Under the pieces are notes generated by a model, which made no database searches, was not told the DNA's origin, and saw only the letters and a list, made by a program, of their open reading frames with translations. Positions 26,606-36,095 of a stretch of DNA of 64,000 bases are shown in pieces. The stretch is taken from assembly GCF_008035925.1 (NCBI RefSeq), contig NZ_CP036264.1:829774-893773 (forward strand), given 5' to 3'. The translations under genes were made by a program, and so were the position numbers. This DNA is from Stieleria maiorica. Its GTDB lineage: Bacteria > Planctomycetota > Planctomycetia > Pirellulales > Pirellulaceae. Position 1 is the stretch's first letter, and each line of letters opens with the position of its first letter.

Positions 26606-28762
26606 TCAAAACCCACGTTTGCGCATCAAGGCCGACGTGTCGACGTCACGTCCCCGAAAGCGTCGAAAACCCTCCGCCGGGTCGATCGTGTCGCCGACGG
26701 AAAAAACGTTCTCATCGAGGCTCTTGCAAAGCTCTGGATCGTAGAACGATCCGGCGTCTTCAAACGCTTCGGCCGCATCGGCGGTCAAGGCGTCGGCCCA
26801 CAGGTAACTGTAGTAGCCGGCCGAGTAGCTGTCGCTGCTGAAGATGTGGGCGAAGTGGGGCGTTCGGTGTCGCATCGGCAATTCATCGGGCATCCCGATT
26901 GCTTTCAGCGTTTCTCGTTCGAACGCGTCGGGGTCGATGCGATCTTGGTCACTGGTGTGAAGCTTCATGTCGACGATGGCACTGGCAAGGTATTCGACCG
27001 TGGCGAATCCCTGGTTGAACGTCGACGCCTTCTTGATCTTGTCGATCAACGATTGCGGCAGCGGTTGGCCGGTTTCGTGATGCACGCAGTACTTCCGCAA
27101 CACCTCGGGGGTATCCAGCCAGTGTTCCAGCAATTGCGATGGAAACTCGACGTAGTCACGGGCGACCGATGTCCCGGCTTGCGAGGGATAATTCACTTGC
27201 GAGCTGAGACCGTGGAGGGCGTGGCCGAATTCGTGGAACAGTGTGACGGCATCGTCCCAGGAAATCAGCACGGTTTCGCCTTTGCCGCCCGGGATGAAAT
27301 TGGAATTGTTGGAAACGATCGGCGTCTTCGCCTCGCCCATGTTTTGTTGGACACGGTAGGCGGTCATCCACGCGCCGCTGCGTTTCCCCGCACGGGCGTA
27401 CGGGTCAAAGTACCACAACCCGACGTGCTGCCCATCGCGACCGGTCACCTCCCAGACGCGGACGTCGGGGTGAAACACGGGAACGTCTTCAGCCGGCGTG
27501 AACGAAAACCCGAACAATTCGCCGGCGACCCAGAACATCCCTTCACGCAGCCTTTCCATCTGCAGGTACGGTTTGACCTCGCCCAGGTCCAAGTCGTACT
27601 TCGCCTTGCGGACCTTTTCGGCATAGAAGCGGTAGTCCCAGGGCTGGATCGTGATTTTGTCTGCAGCGTCGGATGCTTCGGCGTCGGCAATCTTTTGCAT
27701 GTCGGCGACCTCTTCGGCGACACGGGCGACCGCTTTGGGCCAGACCTGGTCCATCAGCGCAAATGTGGCTTCGGGGGTCTTGGCCATCGTCGGTTCCAGC
27801 CGCCAATGGGCGTGGGTCGGATAGCCGAGCAGTTTGGCCCGCTCGCGGCGGAGTGCCAGGATTTCGGTGATGATGCCGTTGTTGTCGTGCTCGTCGCCGT
27901 TGTCACAGCGGTTGTAGTAGGTCCGCCAGACCTGCTCACGAAGCGGTCGGTTTTGGCTGTACGTCAGGAACGGGTCCATGGAAGATCGCGTGTTGGTCAC
28001 CGCCCATTGATCGGGTTGGCCGCGTTCTTCGGCGGCGCGTTTCATCGACGCCACCACGCTCTCGGGTAATCCGGCCAAATCGGATTCCTTTTCGACCCAG
28101 GTTACGAAGCGTTTTTCGTCTTCCAGGACGTTTTGGCTGAAATCGGTGAACAACCGCGCCAGATCGGCATTGATTCGAGTCAGTCGGGCTTTGTCGCCGG
28201 AGGACAGTTTCGCGCCGCGGCGGACGAAGGTCTTGTAAAGTTCATCGATCAAGCGGACTTGCGCGACGGTCATCGATTTCTTGGCGTCGCTCTCGTAAAT
28301 CGTCTCCAGTCGCTCAAACAGGTCGCTGTTCTGATAAATGCTGTCCGAGTGGGCGGCCAGCTTGGGCGCGACGACGCGTTCGATGTCCGGGATCGGGCCA
28401 AGATTTAGGTTGGAGGAATGAACGCCGAAGATGGCGTCCAGGCGGTCGAGTGCTTGGCCGGCCTGTTCCATCGCGACGATGGTGTTTTCGAACGTCGCCG
28501 GTTCGGGGTTGGTCGCGATCTGATCGATTTCGGCCGCCGCTCGTTCGATCGCCGTCTCAAACGCGGCGATGAACTCCTCGCTACGCACCAGGTCCCACGG
28601 CGGCACGCCTCCATAAGGCCCCGTCCACGGCTTTAATAAGACCGAATCATTCATCTTCTTTTGCTCCGTCGTTGTCGTGTTCGCGTTTTCTTGGGCCTGC
28701 AGCAAGCCGAGGTTCAACATCAAGATGCCGAACGAAAGGGTGGCGATCGATGAGTATTTCAT
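26606..28762 (-). CDS. Exported M3 family zinc metallopeptidase (Dcp-like)
   Basis: 718 residues with a signal peptide (MKYSSIATLSFGILMLNL, cleavage near LQAQE). The catalytic motif FHEFGHALH places zinc ligands at His510 and His514, and DYVEFPSQ supplies the third ligand Glu539, about 25 residues on as the family requires. RTPHFAHIFSSDSYSAGYYS near the C-terminus is the substrate-binding Tyr/His region. Length and order match oligopeptidase A/dipeptidyl carboxypeptidase. It probably trims short peptides in the periplasm. The gene lies between a TMEM43-like gene (51 bases upstream) and a PQQ propeller. Confidence 0.94.
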   Translation of the reverse strand: MKYSSIATLSFGILMLNLGLLQAQENANTTTTEQKKMNDSVLLKPWTGPYGGVPPWDLVRSEEFIAAFETAIERAAAEIDQIATNPEPATFENTIVAMEQAGQALDRLDAIFGVHSSNLNLGPIPDIERVVAPKLAAHSDSIYQNSDLFERLETIYESDAKKSMTVAQVRLIDELYKTFVRRGAKLSSGDKARLTRINADLARLFTDFSQNVLEDEKRFVTWVEKESDLAGLPESVVASMKRAAEERGQPDQWAVTNTRSSMDPFLTYSQNRPLREQVWRTYYNRCDNGDEHDNNGIITEILALRRERAKLLGYPTHAHWRLEPTMAKTPEATFALMDQVWPKAVARVAEEVADMQKIADAEASDAADKITIQPWDYRFYAEKVRKAKYDLDLGEVKPYLQMERLREGMFWVAGELFGFSFTPAEDVPVFHPDVRVWEVTGRDGQHVGLWYFDPYARAGKRSGAWMTAYRVQQNMGEAKTPIVSNNSNFIPGGKGETVLISWDDAVTLFHEFGHALHGLSSQVNYPSQAGTSVARDYVEFPSQLLEHWLDTPEVLRKYCVHHETGQPLPQSLIDKIKKASTFNQGFATVEYLASAIVDMKLHTSDQDRIDPDAFERETLKAIGMPDELPMRHRTPHFAHIFSSDSYSAGYYSYLWADALTADAAEAFEDAGSFYDPELCKSLDENVFSVGDTIDPAEGFRRFRGRDVDTSALMRKRGF

Positions 28763-28813
28763 TGGGCGATGGGTTGAGAGGGGGCGTCTTTGATCAAGCC
28801 AAATCTGAGCGGA

Positions 28814-30226
28814 TCAAGCCAAATCGGCGTGGGTGAGGGTGTCGGGTTGCTTCGCGCGTTTCGATCGGCCGCGCCGAACGATGATGAAGATCGCACCACC
28901 GGCGATGACCAGCAAGGTGATCCCCAACAAGGGCCGATAAAAGACCCAGGCGATTCCGATGACGGTCATCGCCCCGGCGATCGTCAGCAAGCCGGCGACG
29001 ATCGCGGTCCCGAATCCGACCAACGACCCTGCGATCGGCAACACGTCAGCCAGAACGACCAGCGGTCGCAGCACCAACATCAGGCCAAAGAACATCATGC
29101 CGGTTCCCGCCACTCGCAGGAACCACGTCAGCATGCGGTTGGCCGCTTCTTCTTGAGCGATCATTTCGGCGGCGCTGTGGACTCCGACCTTCAGCACGTT
29201 GATCGTCGTTCCGTAATGCGTCTGGAAGGGCTGGAACGAGTCGCCGGTCTGTTGGCTGAGCAAACTGACCGTTTGCGCCGGCGTGGCGGTGAACCAGACG
29301 CGGACGTCACCGATTTGCGGTGTCGACGTGTCCGCTCGTTCTTGCGAGGATTCGGAGGGCCCATCAACGGATTCGGAGGGCCCATCAACGGATTCGGAGG
29401 GCCCATCAACGGATTCGGATGGCCCATTGACCGGTTCGGGCCCATTGACCGGTTCGGGGCGATCGCCGTCGGTCGATCGCGATTGGTCCGGCGCCGTGAG
29501 CGTTAATTCCGCCGCGGCGGCGGGCGTGGGCGTCGTCTGTTTCGCCGGCGGCGGGTTGGAAAAGACATAGATCCGCGATCCGCCCTCCGGACCGTCATTG
29601 CGAATTACCGAGCGGTCCCGCAAATCTTCGGGAAGATTCGCCGGGCCGAGTTCCAACGCGTCTTCTCCGCCGATCATCGCGACCAGGGAATCGGGTAACC
29701 GGAATCGGCCCAGAGAAACGTTTTTGGCCTGGTAGGTCCGGTCGGCAAAGACGAACTCGGTCGGGTTCCGGTGCGACTGTGCTTCGTCAAAACCGCTCGA
29801 ATCGATCAACCCGGGGAACCAGTCTTTCTCGTAGGTGTATGTCGTGGTCGTCCGCGTTCCTCCGCCCAGCTTTTTCTCTTTGCTGGTCTGTTCGTTTTCG
29901 TTCCACTGGTACATCTCGACGTGGCGTGTCAATCGGACTCCGTTGTACTCGATGGCAAACTCGTCGTCGCGGAGGACGTCATCGGTTTGGACTTGCCCGG
30001 ACGTGTGGACAAACTTTCCATCGTTTGTCGAGTCGACCGAATCGGGCTGGATGTCGACGACGACCTTGGCACCTTCCTTCAATCCCTTGGCGGTGCGGAC
30101 CGCGCGGCCTTCATTCCAAAACAATAGCGGAACGGAAACGATCGTCAGCAGGCCTCCGAACAGGATGCCCACGAACGCTTTGCCGATGCGGCCGAACCAC
30201 GATTCTTCGGTGACGTGCGTACCCAT
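28814..30226 (-). CDS. TMEM43-family membrane protein
   Basis: 470 residues. One N-terminal helix (about 15-37), a large domain (about 40-350) and three or four C-terminal helices (about 375-455) with VLADVLPIAGSLVGFGTAI, as in TMEM43/DUF1625 proteins. The family includes human LUMA, a nuclear-envelope protein; bacterial function is unknown. Features EEAANRMLTWFLRVAG and NEGRAV fit. The inserted low-complexity stretch near 250-300 repeats PSESVDG and EPVNGP, encoded by a tandem repeat. It lies between a TIM-barrel gene (38 bases upstream) and the M3 peptidase, in one strand run. Confidence 0.85.
   Translation of the reverse strand: MGTHVTEESWFGRIGKAFVGILFGGLLTIVSVPLLFWNEGRAVRTAKGLKEGAKVVVDIQPDSVDSTNDGKFVHTSGQVQTDDVLRDDEFAIEYNGVRLTRHVEMYQWNENEQTSKEKKLGGGTRTTTTYTYEKDWFPGLIDSSGFDEAQSHRNPTEFVFADRTYQAKNVSLGRFRLPDSLVAMIGGEDALELGPANLPEDLRDRSVIRNDGPEGGSRIYVFSNPPPAKQTTPTPAAAAELTLTAPDQSRSTDGDRPEPVNGPEPVNGPSESVDGPSESVDGPSESVDGPSESSQERADTSTPQIGDVRVWFTATPAQTVSLLSQQTGDSFQPFQTHYGTTINVLKVGVHSAAEMIAQEEAANRMLTWFLRVAGTGMMFFGLMLVLRPLVVLADVLPIAGSLVGFGTAIVAGLLTIAGAMTVIGIAWVFYRPLLGITLLVIAGGAIFIIVRRGRSKRAKQPDTLTHADLA
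29348..29459. repeat. In-frame 21-bp tandem repeat in TMEM43 gene
   Basis: Three perfect 21-bp copies starting GGATTCGGAGGGCCCATC, then a diverged fourth, an 18-bp CGGTTCGGGCCCATTGAC unit and the first bases of another. All are multiples of three, so copy-number changes add or remove PSESVDG-like residues without shifting frame. Confidence 0.85.
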
Positions 30227-30264
30227 TGGGATTCTCGCTTAGACGGAAAGGCAATCGTGGGGAA

Positions 30265-31275
30265 TCAAGCGAACGCCTTGCGCAGCGTTTCAAGGCTTTT
30301 GGGGATCGCGGTCGCGTGCGATTCCTTGCCTTCGAATTCCAGCGAGATGTATCCCCGGTAGTCGACCGCCGCCAAGATCTTTGCCACTCGGTCGTAGTCG
30401 ATCTCCAGCGTGTACCAGGTTCCACCGCCGAAGTAGGTCTTGGCTTGGACGAAGACCGCTTCGGGAGCGAGTTGTTCGTATTGGGCGTACTGGTCTTCCA
30501 AGAAGTTGCCCGTGTCCAAGGTCGCTTTTAACCAGGGCGAGTCGATCTCGTTGATCAGACGCAAGACGCCCGCGGCGGTTCGGCCGAGCCCCCAATGGTT
30601 TTCCAGCCCCAGGACGACACCGCACTTTTCCGCCGTCGGCAGGCACTTTTCCAGTCCCTCTCGGACCCAAGCAAACCCGTCGTCGTCGCTATACCCCTCC
30701 AGTCGCGGCTCGATGCCTTTGTTGGCCATCAGCGTGTCAAAGTCCTTGGACGTTCCCCAGCGACCGGTGTTCACGCGGATCGTCGGAATGCCCAACGCGT
30801 AGGCCAGTTCGATACAGTGGATGGTGTGGCGGACGTTTTCTTCGCGTTTGGCGGCGTCGGGATAGACGAAGGATTGATGCGTCGAAAACCCGCACAGGTC
30901 CAATCCGCCCCGAAAGGCGCGTTGTTTGATCCGTTGCAGCGTGGCATTGGATTCGTCTTCCATTTGCACGTGCAGGATTTCCACGCCGTCGAATCCGGTC
31001 TCGGCCGCCAAGTCGATGCACTGCTCGATCGTCAGTTTGCTGTCGTCGCGATACCGCCAGTAGGAATACGTGGAAACGGCGATCCGGTTGCCTCGCGGTG
31101 ACCGAGCGGTGGTTTCGGCCGCCGGTGCTTTCGGAGCCAGCACGCCGGCCGCCAGCGGGGCGGCTAGCGCTCCGGCGATCGCTTGCCGGCGACCGAATCG
31201 TGGCGAGGGGCCGGAACGTGTTCGGTCGCGGCCGGAGGGTGTTTGGTCACGGTTTGAAAGAGGGGGCTGATTCAT
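30265..31275 (-). CDS. Tat-exported sugar isomerase-like TIM barrel
   Basis: 336 residues with a long basic leader and twin-arginine motif (RFGRRQAIAGALAAPLA), followed by a barrel. Landmarks: FDGVEILHVQ, IRVNTGRWG, VVLGLENHWG, LKATLDTGNF and YISLEFEGKE, the acidic and His residues of the xylose-isomerase-like metal site. It probably acts on a sugar or inositol derivative in the periplasm. It is first in a same-strand run with the TMEM43, M3 peptidase and PQQ genes; upstream is a 300-base repeat-rich gap. Confidence 0.87.
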   Translation of the reverse strand: MNQPPLSNRDQTPSGRDRTRSGPSPRFGRRQAIAGALAAPLAAGVLAPKAPAAETTARSPRGNRIAVSTYSYWRYRDDSKLTIEQCIDLAAETGFDGVEILHVQMEDESNATLQRIKQRAFRGGLDLCGFSTHQSFVYPDAAKREENVRHTIHCIELAYALGIPTIRVNTGRWGTSKDFDTLMANKGIEPRLEGYSDDDGFAWVREGLEKCLPTAEKCGVVLGLENHWGLGRTAAGVLRLINEIDSPWLKATLDTGNFLEDQYAQYEQLAPEAVFVQAKTYFGGGTWYTLEIDYDRVAKILAAVDYRGYISLEFEGKESHATAIPKSLETLRKAFA

Positions 31276-31386
31276 CGGATCGGTTGCTCATCGCCGGTAT
31301 CGTGCGGATCGCCAAGGTGACAGTGCTGTTTTAGCGTATTGCGAAACGCAGAGCCATCGACCCTGCCCCGAATGGTACGGGCGTCC

Positions 31387-31426
31387 GTGTTGCTGTCTAG
31401 CCTTGAGGGACCGTCCAGCTTAAGGC
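31387..31426. repeat. Relic of the 43.6-kb fold-back element
   Basis: Starts GTGTTGCTGTCTAGCCTT and ends CAGCTTAAGGC. It resembles one arm of the long fold-back element at 43.6 kb, sharing the GTGTTG.TGTCTAGCCTT block and the TTAAGGC end. No full second arm was found nearby. Confidence 0.5.
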
Positions 31427-31444
31427 GATGCTTTTCTTGGCGTA

Positions 31445-31466
31445 CGATGGCCCTTCCGGGCCGTCG
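31445..31466. terminator. GC-rich hairpin downstream of the kinase operon
   Basis: A nine-bp stem CGATGGCCC/GGGCCGTCG with a TTCC loop, one G:T pair. It lies about 110 bases beyond the histidine-kinase stop on its strand and could end that transcript. A wider imperfect palindrome, GGCGTACGATG and CGTCGTACACC, surrounds it, so it may instead belong to a repeat family. Confidence 0.45.
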
Positions 31467-31576
31467 CCCGTGGGGCTTTAGCGCGACGACCTAGAAAGGA
31501 CGTCGTACACCCATCCACCGACCATCTCTTACCCGATCGGCCAGATCATTTGGATTCGTCGCATTTCGCCTCTGCC

Positions 31577-33322
31577 CTAACCGGCAAACGCTTTGCCCGG
31601 GCTGCGGAGCGAAACCGGCAGGACCAACGTGAACGTGGCTCCCTTTCCGATCCCATCGCTGTGGACCATCAGCCGGCCGCCCATTTCGACGGCCGCGATC
31701 GCCGACGCGTGCAGCCCGAAACCGTGTCCGTCTTTTTTGGTCGTGAAGCCGTTGGAGAAGATCGTCGTGATCCGGTCGGGGGCAATTCCGATTCCGCTGT
31801 CACGGACCTGGAACCAGACCTCGTCGCCGTCTTGCCGCAGCCGCAGCGTCACGCGTTTGGTGTCCGAATCGTGTTCCAGCACCGATTCCTTGGCATTTTT
31901 GACCAGGTTGACGATGATTTGGATCGCCTTGGCCTTTTCGATTTCGATCACCGCGACCGGATCGTACTCACGCACCAGTTTGACGTCGTGTTTGGAGAAA
32001 GAATCGTGAACGAAACGGATCGCGTCTTCGAACAGCGATTCGGGTTGCAACTGTTCGGTCACACCGAAGGCGCCGGCGTGGGATTGTTGGGCGCGGACGA
32101 TGTCTTTGATGTGTTCGACGTTGGACGCCAAAGAAACGACCTCGTCCAAGATGGAGCGTTGGTCGTCACGCATGCTCTCGGACAGCTTGCCCAGATATCG
32201 TGGCAAGATCTTTCCCTGGTCCGTTTCCAGCAGGAATTCGGCCAGGTCGTCTTCATTCTGCGTCAGCAGCTGGACGGCTTTTTCGACACTGGCCAATTTG
32301 ATATTTCGAACGCGTTGGTCGATCAGATTGGCGCTGATGTTCAAACTGTTCAGAACGTTGCCGATGTTGTGCAGCACGCCGTTGGCGATGTCGGCCATTC
32401 CGGCACGCCGGGAGACTTCCAGGAGTTGCGCGTGAGTTTCCTGCAGCTGTTTCGTGGCGTGATCCCGGGCTTCGACTTGGTTTTGCAGGGCGGTGTTGGA
32501 TGATTCGAGTTCGCGGGTCCGGTTTTCGACGCGCTGTTCCAGATCCTGGTTCAGTTCCTTCAGCCGCTTGCTGGCTTGGATCACCGCTTTTTCACGGGAC
32601 TGGACACGATCGAGCATGTCATTGAATTGTCGGTACAAGACCCCGATTTCATCTTCTCCATCGTGATAGACTCGGATGCTGCAGTCGTCGCTCTGGGAGA
32701 TCTTTTTGGCCGTCGATGCCAGTCGCAGGATGGGGGCGGTCACCGATTCTTGAAGGTGGGAGATGGCGAACACGCCGATGATGATTGAAAGGGCCAGCAC
32801 GACGGCGGCGGCCAGCAGGTGGGACCGCCGCGCCTGTTTCAGGTCGGCGGTGGTTTCCCGCAAGATCAACGTGCCCAGCCGATTTCCATCGTCGATGATC
32901 GGCACCGCCACTTCCAGAAAACCGTCGTCGCTGTAGCGAGCCCCGCCGGCGATCGATCGGCCGCTCGGCAGCGATCGATCGGCGCTGTGATGATCCACAC
33001 CGCCGCGGCGATAGATCGCAAACAGGTTTTGGTCGGAATCCAAGATGCATGCGGTGGTGATCGTCGGGCGTCGCTTGACGGCCGCCAACAACTCTTCGGC
33101 GGCATCTTGTTGTCCGAACGCGATCGCCGCCGTGCTGTTGGTGCTAAGCGTTTCGGCGATCGCCGTCAGCTGCGTGGCTTTGGATGCCGAAATGCGGCGG
33201 ACGTCCAGGACGACAAAGATGACACAGGCGACCGTGACCGCCAACGTGATCGCCGTGGCCGCCAGGAACGTCAGTTTCGTTCGCACCGAAACGTCGCGAA
33301 ATCGTTTGTTGGTGATTCCCAT
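31577..33322 (-). CDS. CHASE8-type sensor histidine kinase
   Basis: 581 residues from the ATG giving MGITNKRFRDVSVRTK. Membrane helices at about 14-40 and 167-190 flank a periplasmic domain of ~125 residues (STNSTAAIAFGQQDAAEELL, ITTACILDSDQNLFAIY) that fits CHASE8. HAMP follows to about 240, then a coiled coil to 300. The phosphoacceptor is His318 in VLHNIGNVLNSLN; ATP-binding motifs are NLVKNAKES, DSGIG and HGFGLH. It is the last gene of a unit with a YfiR-like protein (five bases upstream) and a TonB receptor. No receiver domain is attached, so its signal must pass to another protein, plausibly the divergent hybrid kinase. Confidence 0.9.
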   Translation of the reverse strand: MGITNKRFRDVSVRTKLTFLAATAITLAVTVACVIFVVLDVRRISASKATQLTAIAETLSTNSTAAIAFGQQDAAEELLAAVKRRPTITTACILDSDQNLFAIYRRGGVDHHSADRSLPSGRSIAGGARYSDDGFLEVAVPIIDDGNRLGTLILRETTADLKQARRSHLLAAAVVLALSIIIGVFAISHLQESVTAPILRLASTAKKISQSDDCSIRVYHDGEDEIGVLYRQFNDMLDRVQSREKAVIQASKRLKELNQDLEQRVENRTRELESSNTALQNQVEARDHATKQLQETHAQLLEVSRRAGMADIANGVLHNIGNVLNSLNISANLIDQRVRNIKLASVEKAVQLLTQNEDDLAEFLLETDQGKILPRYLGKLSESMRDDQRSILDEVVSLASNVEHIKDIVRAQQSHAGAFGVTEQLQPESLFEDAIRFVHDSFSKHDVKLVREYDPVAVIEIEKAKAIQIIVNLVKNAKESVLEHDSDTKRVTLRLRQDGDEVWFQVRDSGIGIAPDRITTIFSNGFTTKKDGHGFGLHASAIAAVEMGGRLMVHSDGIGKGATFTLVLPVSLRSPGKAFAG

Positions 33323-33327
33323 TGGCG

Positions 33328-33927
33328 CTAGTCCCGCTCGATGGTCGCGATGTTCAGCAATTTGGCGTCGGCCTGGAGACCGCGTCGGGCCATCGCATCG
33401 ATGTTGATCCTCAGCCCGATCGTTCCGTCGCGATCGGTAAAGAAGCGGATCGGAACGCCGCGTCGGGATGCCTCGGCGGACTCGCAAATCAACAGCGATT
33501 TCTGTTGTTCGGTCCGCCGGATCGCCTCGGCTTCGTCTGCCGACGCGATTCCCGCATGCAGAAAGACCAGGTGGCAAGCCTGGATCACGCCGACGGAATC
33601 GAATTGTCGAACGACGATTGACCGGCCGCGGGCCTTTTTCTTCGCCGCGACCTGATTGATCAATCGAGCGTGGGGATCACCGTCGATGATTCCGATCACC
33701 ATCGGCGACGATGCATCGGTGTGCGCCGTCTCGGGCCAACGCACGTAACGCAAAAAGTTATACAGGTAGGCGACCTTCACTTTCTGCTCGGTCGCGACGC
33801 CGACATCGGCCCGTGCCGTCGGGGCGCCCACAAGACCGGTCATCACCAACAGAGCAACGGCCAATCGGATCGGTCGCGTGACCGATCGCCGAACGTGACG
33901 CCGGGATGGATTGTCGTTCATGTTCAT
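33328..33927 (-). CDS. YfiR-like periplasmic signalling protein
   Basis: 199 residues from an ATG whose last bases overlap the TonB-receptor stop (ATGA), with GGAG eight bases upstream. The signal peptide (RPIRLAVALLVMTGLVG, cleavage near ARADV) directs export. The mature domain shows KVAYLYNFLRYVRWPE, IGIIDGDPHARL, CHLVFLHAGIA and SLLICESAE, the pattern of the YfiR/HmsC (DUF4154) family. YfiR in Pseudomonas binds the periplasmic part of the CHASE8 protein YfiN and keeps it inactive. Here the next gene encodes a CHASE8-like kinase, so an analogous contact is likely. Confidence 0.87.
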   Translation of the reverse strand: MNMNDNPSRRHVRRSVTRPIRLAVALLVMTGLVGAPTARADVGVATEQKVKVAYLYNFLRYVRWPETAHTDASSPMVIGIIDGDPHARLINQVAAKKKARGRSIVVRQFDSVGVIQACHLVFLHAGIASADEAEAIRRTEQQKSLLICESAEASRRGVPIRFFTDRDGTIGLRINIDAMARRGLQADAKLLNIATIERD

Positions 33928-36095
33928 CGTCGCCACTCCACGTACGCATGAACGCTTCGCGGCACTTCGGTCGGAACGTCGCCGGTGAACAGATTGGGGC
34001 CGAACTCGTAGTGTCGCCGGTCAAACAGGTTTCGCCCGACGATCGAGGCGGAAAGATGGCGTCCGAGGTTCCAACCCAAACGTGTGTCGACCGCCAGATA
34101 CGACGGCGTTGCTTCGGCCGGCAGACTGTCGACATAGCGGGTGATCAGATCCAATTGGCAACCGCGACGAAGGTCGAAGGAATTGGTGAGCGAAACTTGA
34201 TTGCGTGGCAACGCGTCCGACTTGCCGGCCGTGCCTGGGACCGACGGCGGCGGTTCATCAAACTGAATCCGCTGAAACGCGTACCAGCCTCGAACCGTCC
34301 AACACCCGGTCAGCTGAGCGGTCGCGGAAAGCTCAAAGCCGTAACCATCGGCCGACGCGGTATCCGAGATGTCCAAAAACGGAACACCGACAGTCGGGAA
34401 ATTCAGACGCAGCGCATGCAATTTGTCATAGTCGTGGAAATAGGCCGTCGCGTCCCACGAAAGGTACTCGTTGGTCTGTTGCCGATATCCCACTTCATAG
34501 GCTACCAAGTTTTCCGCCCCCAAGTCGCCGTCTGTGAAAAGCATTAACGGAAAGTTACCCAGCGGTGTCGGCTGATTGACAATCAATTGCCCGTCGGCCG
34601 ACAGACGCGACGGTGTGCGGACGGCGCGTGAGATCGCGCACCACGCCGCGTCCGATTCGCTGGGCAGCCACAGCAACCGCGCGCTCGGCTGGAGTTCGAA
34701 GTTGCTGAACGTGTTGTGCGAAAATTTTGATCCGAGCGTGAAGTACAACACGTCTTCGAGCAACGTCATTTCATCTTGAATGAACGCGCTGAATCGTTGC
34801 ACCGTGCGTTGCTGAGGGTCTGCGGCGATGTAGGGCACCGGGTCGTTGTTGGTCAATTTGTCAAAAATGGCGCGGTAGCCGGCTCCCCAGATGATGGCGT
34901 GATCACATCGGTAGCGGAAATGGCTTTGGAAATCCAAATCAAAGATGTTCGTTTGCTGGTTAAACCCGTAGGCTTTGCGATCGAATCGGTCGTAGTACAG
35001 TTGCAACGACGATTCGTGATCCCTCGAGTGTTTTCTCGTCCAACGCGTTAACAGGTTGCCCCCGGCGACCGGTTGATCGAACCGCAGGCGTCCGGCAAAG
35101 TCGCGATCGGACAAACTGTCCGACTGGCCGTTGTAGTACTGGCCTTGAAAGCTGACTTGATCATCCGAGGGCGCGGTCCAATCGGTGCGGAAACCCAACC
35201 GTGCCTGTTCGGTCGCGTCGTACGGCGTGCCGCCGACCAAATCCATTTCGTCGCGCTGGTACCACTTGCCCCAGACCCGATAATCGACTCCCGATTCGGT
35301 TCGGCCGCCCAATCGTCCGCCGACGAACCCTTGTTCCAACGTTCCCGCACCGGCGATCGCATAGCTGCCGTGGGTCTGGGAACTGGGCTTGGTCAGGATG
35401 TTGATGACACCGTTGACGGCATTGGCGCCCCACACCGTCGCTCCGGGGCCGCGGATGACTTCGATCCGCAACACGTCTTCCAGCAGCACGTCTTGGACAT
35501 CCCACAACACCCCGGCGAACAGCGGGTTGTAGACGGTGCGACCGTCGATCTGAACCAGCAGCTTGTCGCTGAACCGCCCCGACTCGCCGCGGCTGCTGAT
35601 GCTCCACTTGTTGCCATCGATCCGTGACACCTGCAGCCCTGGGGCCAAACGAAGCACTTCGGGGATCGACTGGTACCCGCTGCGACGAATCATCTCGTTC
35701 GTGATCACGAACACGGCCGCCGGCGATCGGCCGATCGTGCTCTTTTGACGCGAGACCGACGTGACTTCGACCTCCAGCGATGGGGCCACCGACGTCCGCC
35801 GCAACGCACCGAGGTCTTGTTCCAACAGGGAATCGAGTTCGCTGTCGAAACTCTCGTCATCGTCCGCGGCATCGGAACCGTCGGTCGCGTGGTCTTCGTC
35901 GGCCAACGGAGGGGCGATGTCGGCCCCCACGCCGGGTGCGGCCGTCTGCTGGGCGTGCCCGGTGGTGCCCGCGCCGACCAGAATCGCTGCGACAGTGAAC
36001 ACCGCGAACGGGAGCACTATGAACCGTGCCGCCGTTCTCCCTCGCGTTTCGATCGCTCGGTCGCCCTCTCGGACGCCATGACAGTCTGCGTTCAC
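33924..36095 (-). CDS. TonB-dependent outer-membrane receptor
   Basis: 723 residues. A hydrophobic leader (about 22-45) ends near GHAQQ. An acidic region precedes a TonB-box-like LEVEVTSVSR (about 107-116). The plug domain follows with AAVFVITNEMIRRSGYQSI, PEVLRLAPGLQVSRIDGN and LLVQIDGRTVYNPLFAGV, then a beta-barrel to a terminal aromatic-rich strand (SVHAYVEWRR). Such receptors import iron chelators, cobalamin or sugars, or signal ligand binding. No TonB, ExbB or ExbD gene lies nearby. It leads a unit with a YfiR-like protein and CHASE8 kinase, so here it may act as an outer-membrane sensor as much as an importer. Confidence 0.92.
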   Translation of the reverse strand: MNADCHGVREGDRAIETRGRTAARFIVLPFAVFTVAAILVGAGTTGHAQQTAAPGVGADIAPPLADEDHATDGSDAADDDESFDSELDSLLEQDLGALRRTSVAPSLEVEVTSVSRQKSTIGRSPAAVFVITNEMIRRSGYQSIPEVLRLAPGLQVSRIDGNKWSISSRGESGRFSDKLLVQIDGRTVYNPLFAGVLWDVQDVLLEDVLRIEVIRGPGATVWGANAVNGVINILTKPSSQTHGSYAIAGAGTLEQGFVGGRLGGRTESGVDYRVWGKWYQRDEMDLVGGTPYDATEQARLGFRTDWTAPSDDQVSFQGQYYNGQSDSLSDRDFAGRLRFDQPVAGGNLLTRWTRKHSRDHESSLQLYYDRFDRKAYGFNQQTNIFDLDFQSHFRYRCDHAIIWGAGYRAIFDKLTNNDPVPYIAADPQQRTVQRFSAFIQDEMTLLEDVLYFTLGSKFSHNTFSNFELQPSARLLWLPSESDAAWCAISRAVRTPSRLSADGQLIVNQPTPLGNFPLMLFTDGDLGAENLVAYEVGYRQQTNEYLSWDATAYFHDYDKLHALRLNFPTVGVPFLDISDTASADGYGFELSATAQLTGCWTVRGWYAFQRIQFDEPPPSVPGTAGKSDALPRNQVSLTNSFDLRRGCQLDLITRYVDSLPAEATPSYLAVDTRLGWNLGRHLSASIVGRNLFDRRHYEFGPNLFTGDVPTEVPRSVHAYVEWRR

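Larger units (their letters stand above)
31276..31576. other. Repeat-rich intergenic region
   Basis: A 301-base stretch between the histidine-kinase stop and the isomerase start. It holds a fold-back-arm relic and a strong hairpin, described separately, and the promoter of the isomerase operon. I saw no coding sequence. Confidence 0.6.
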
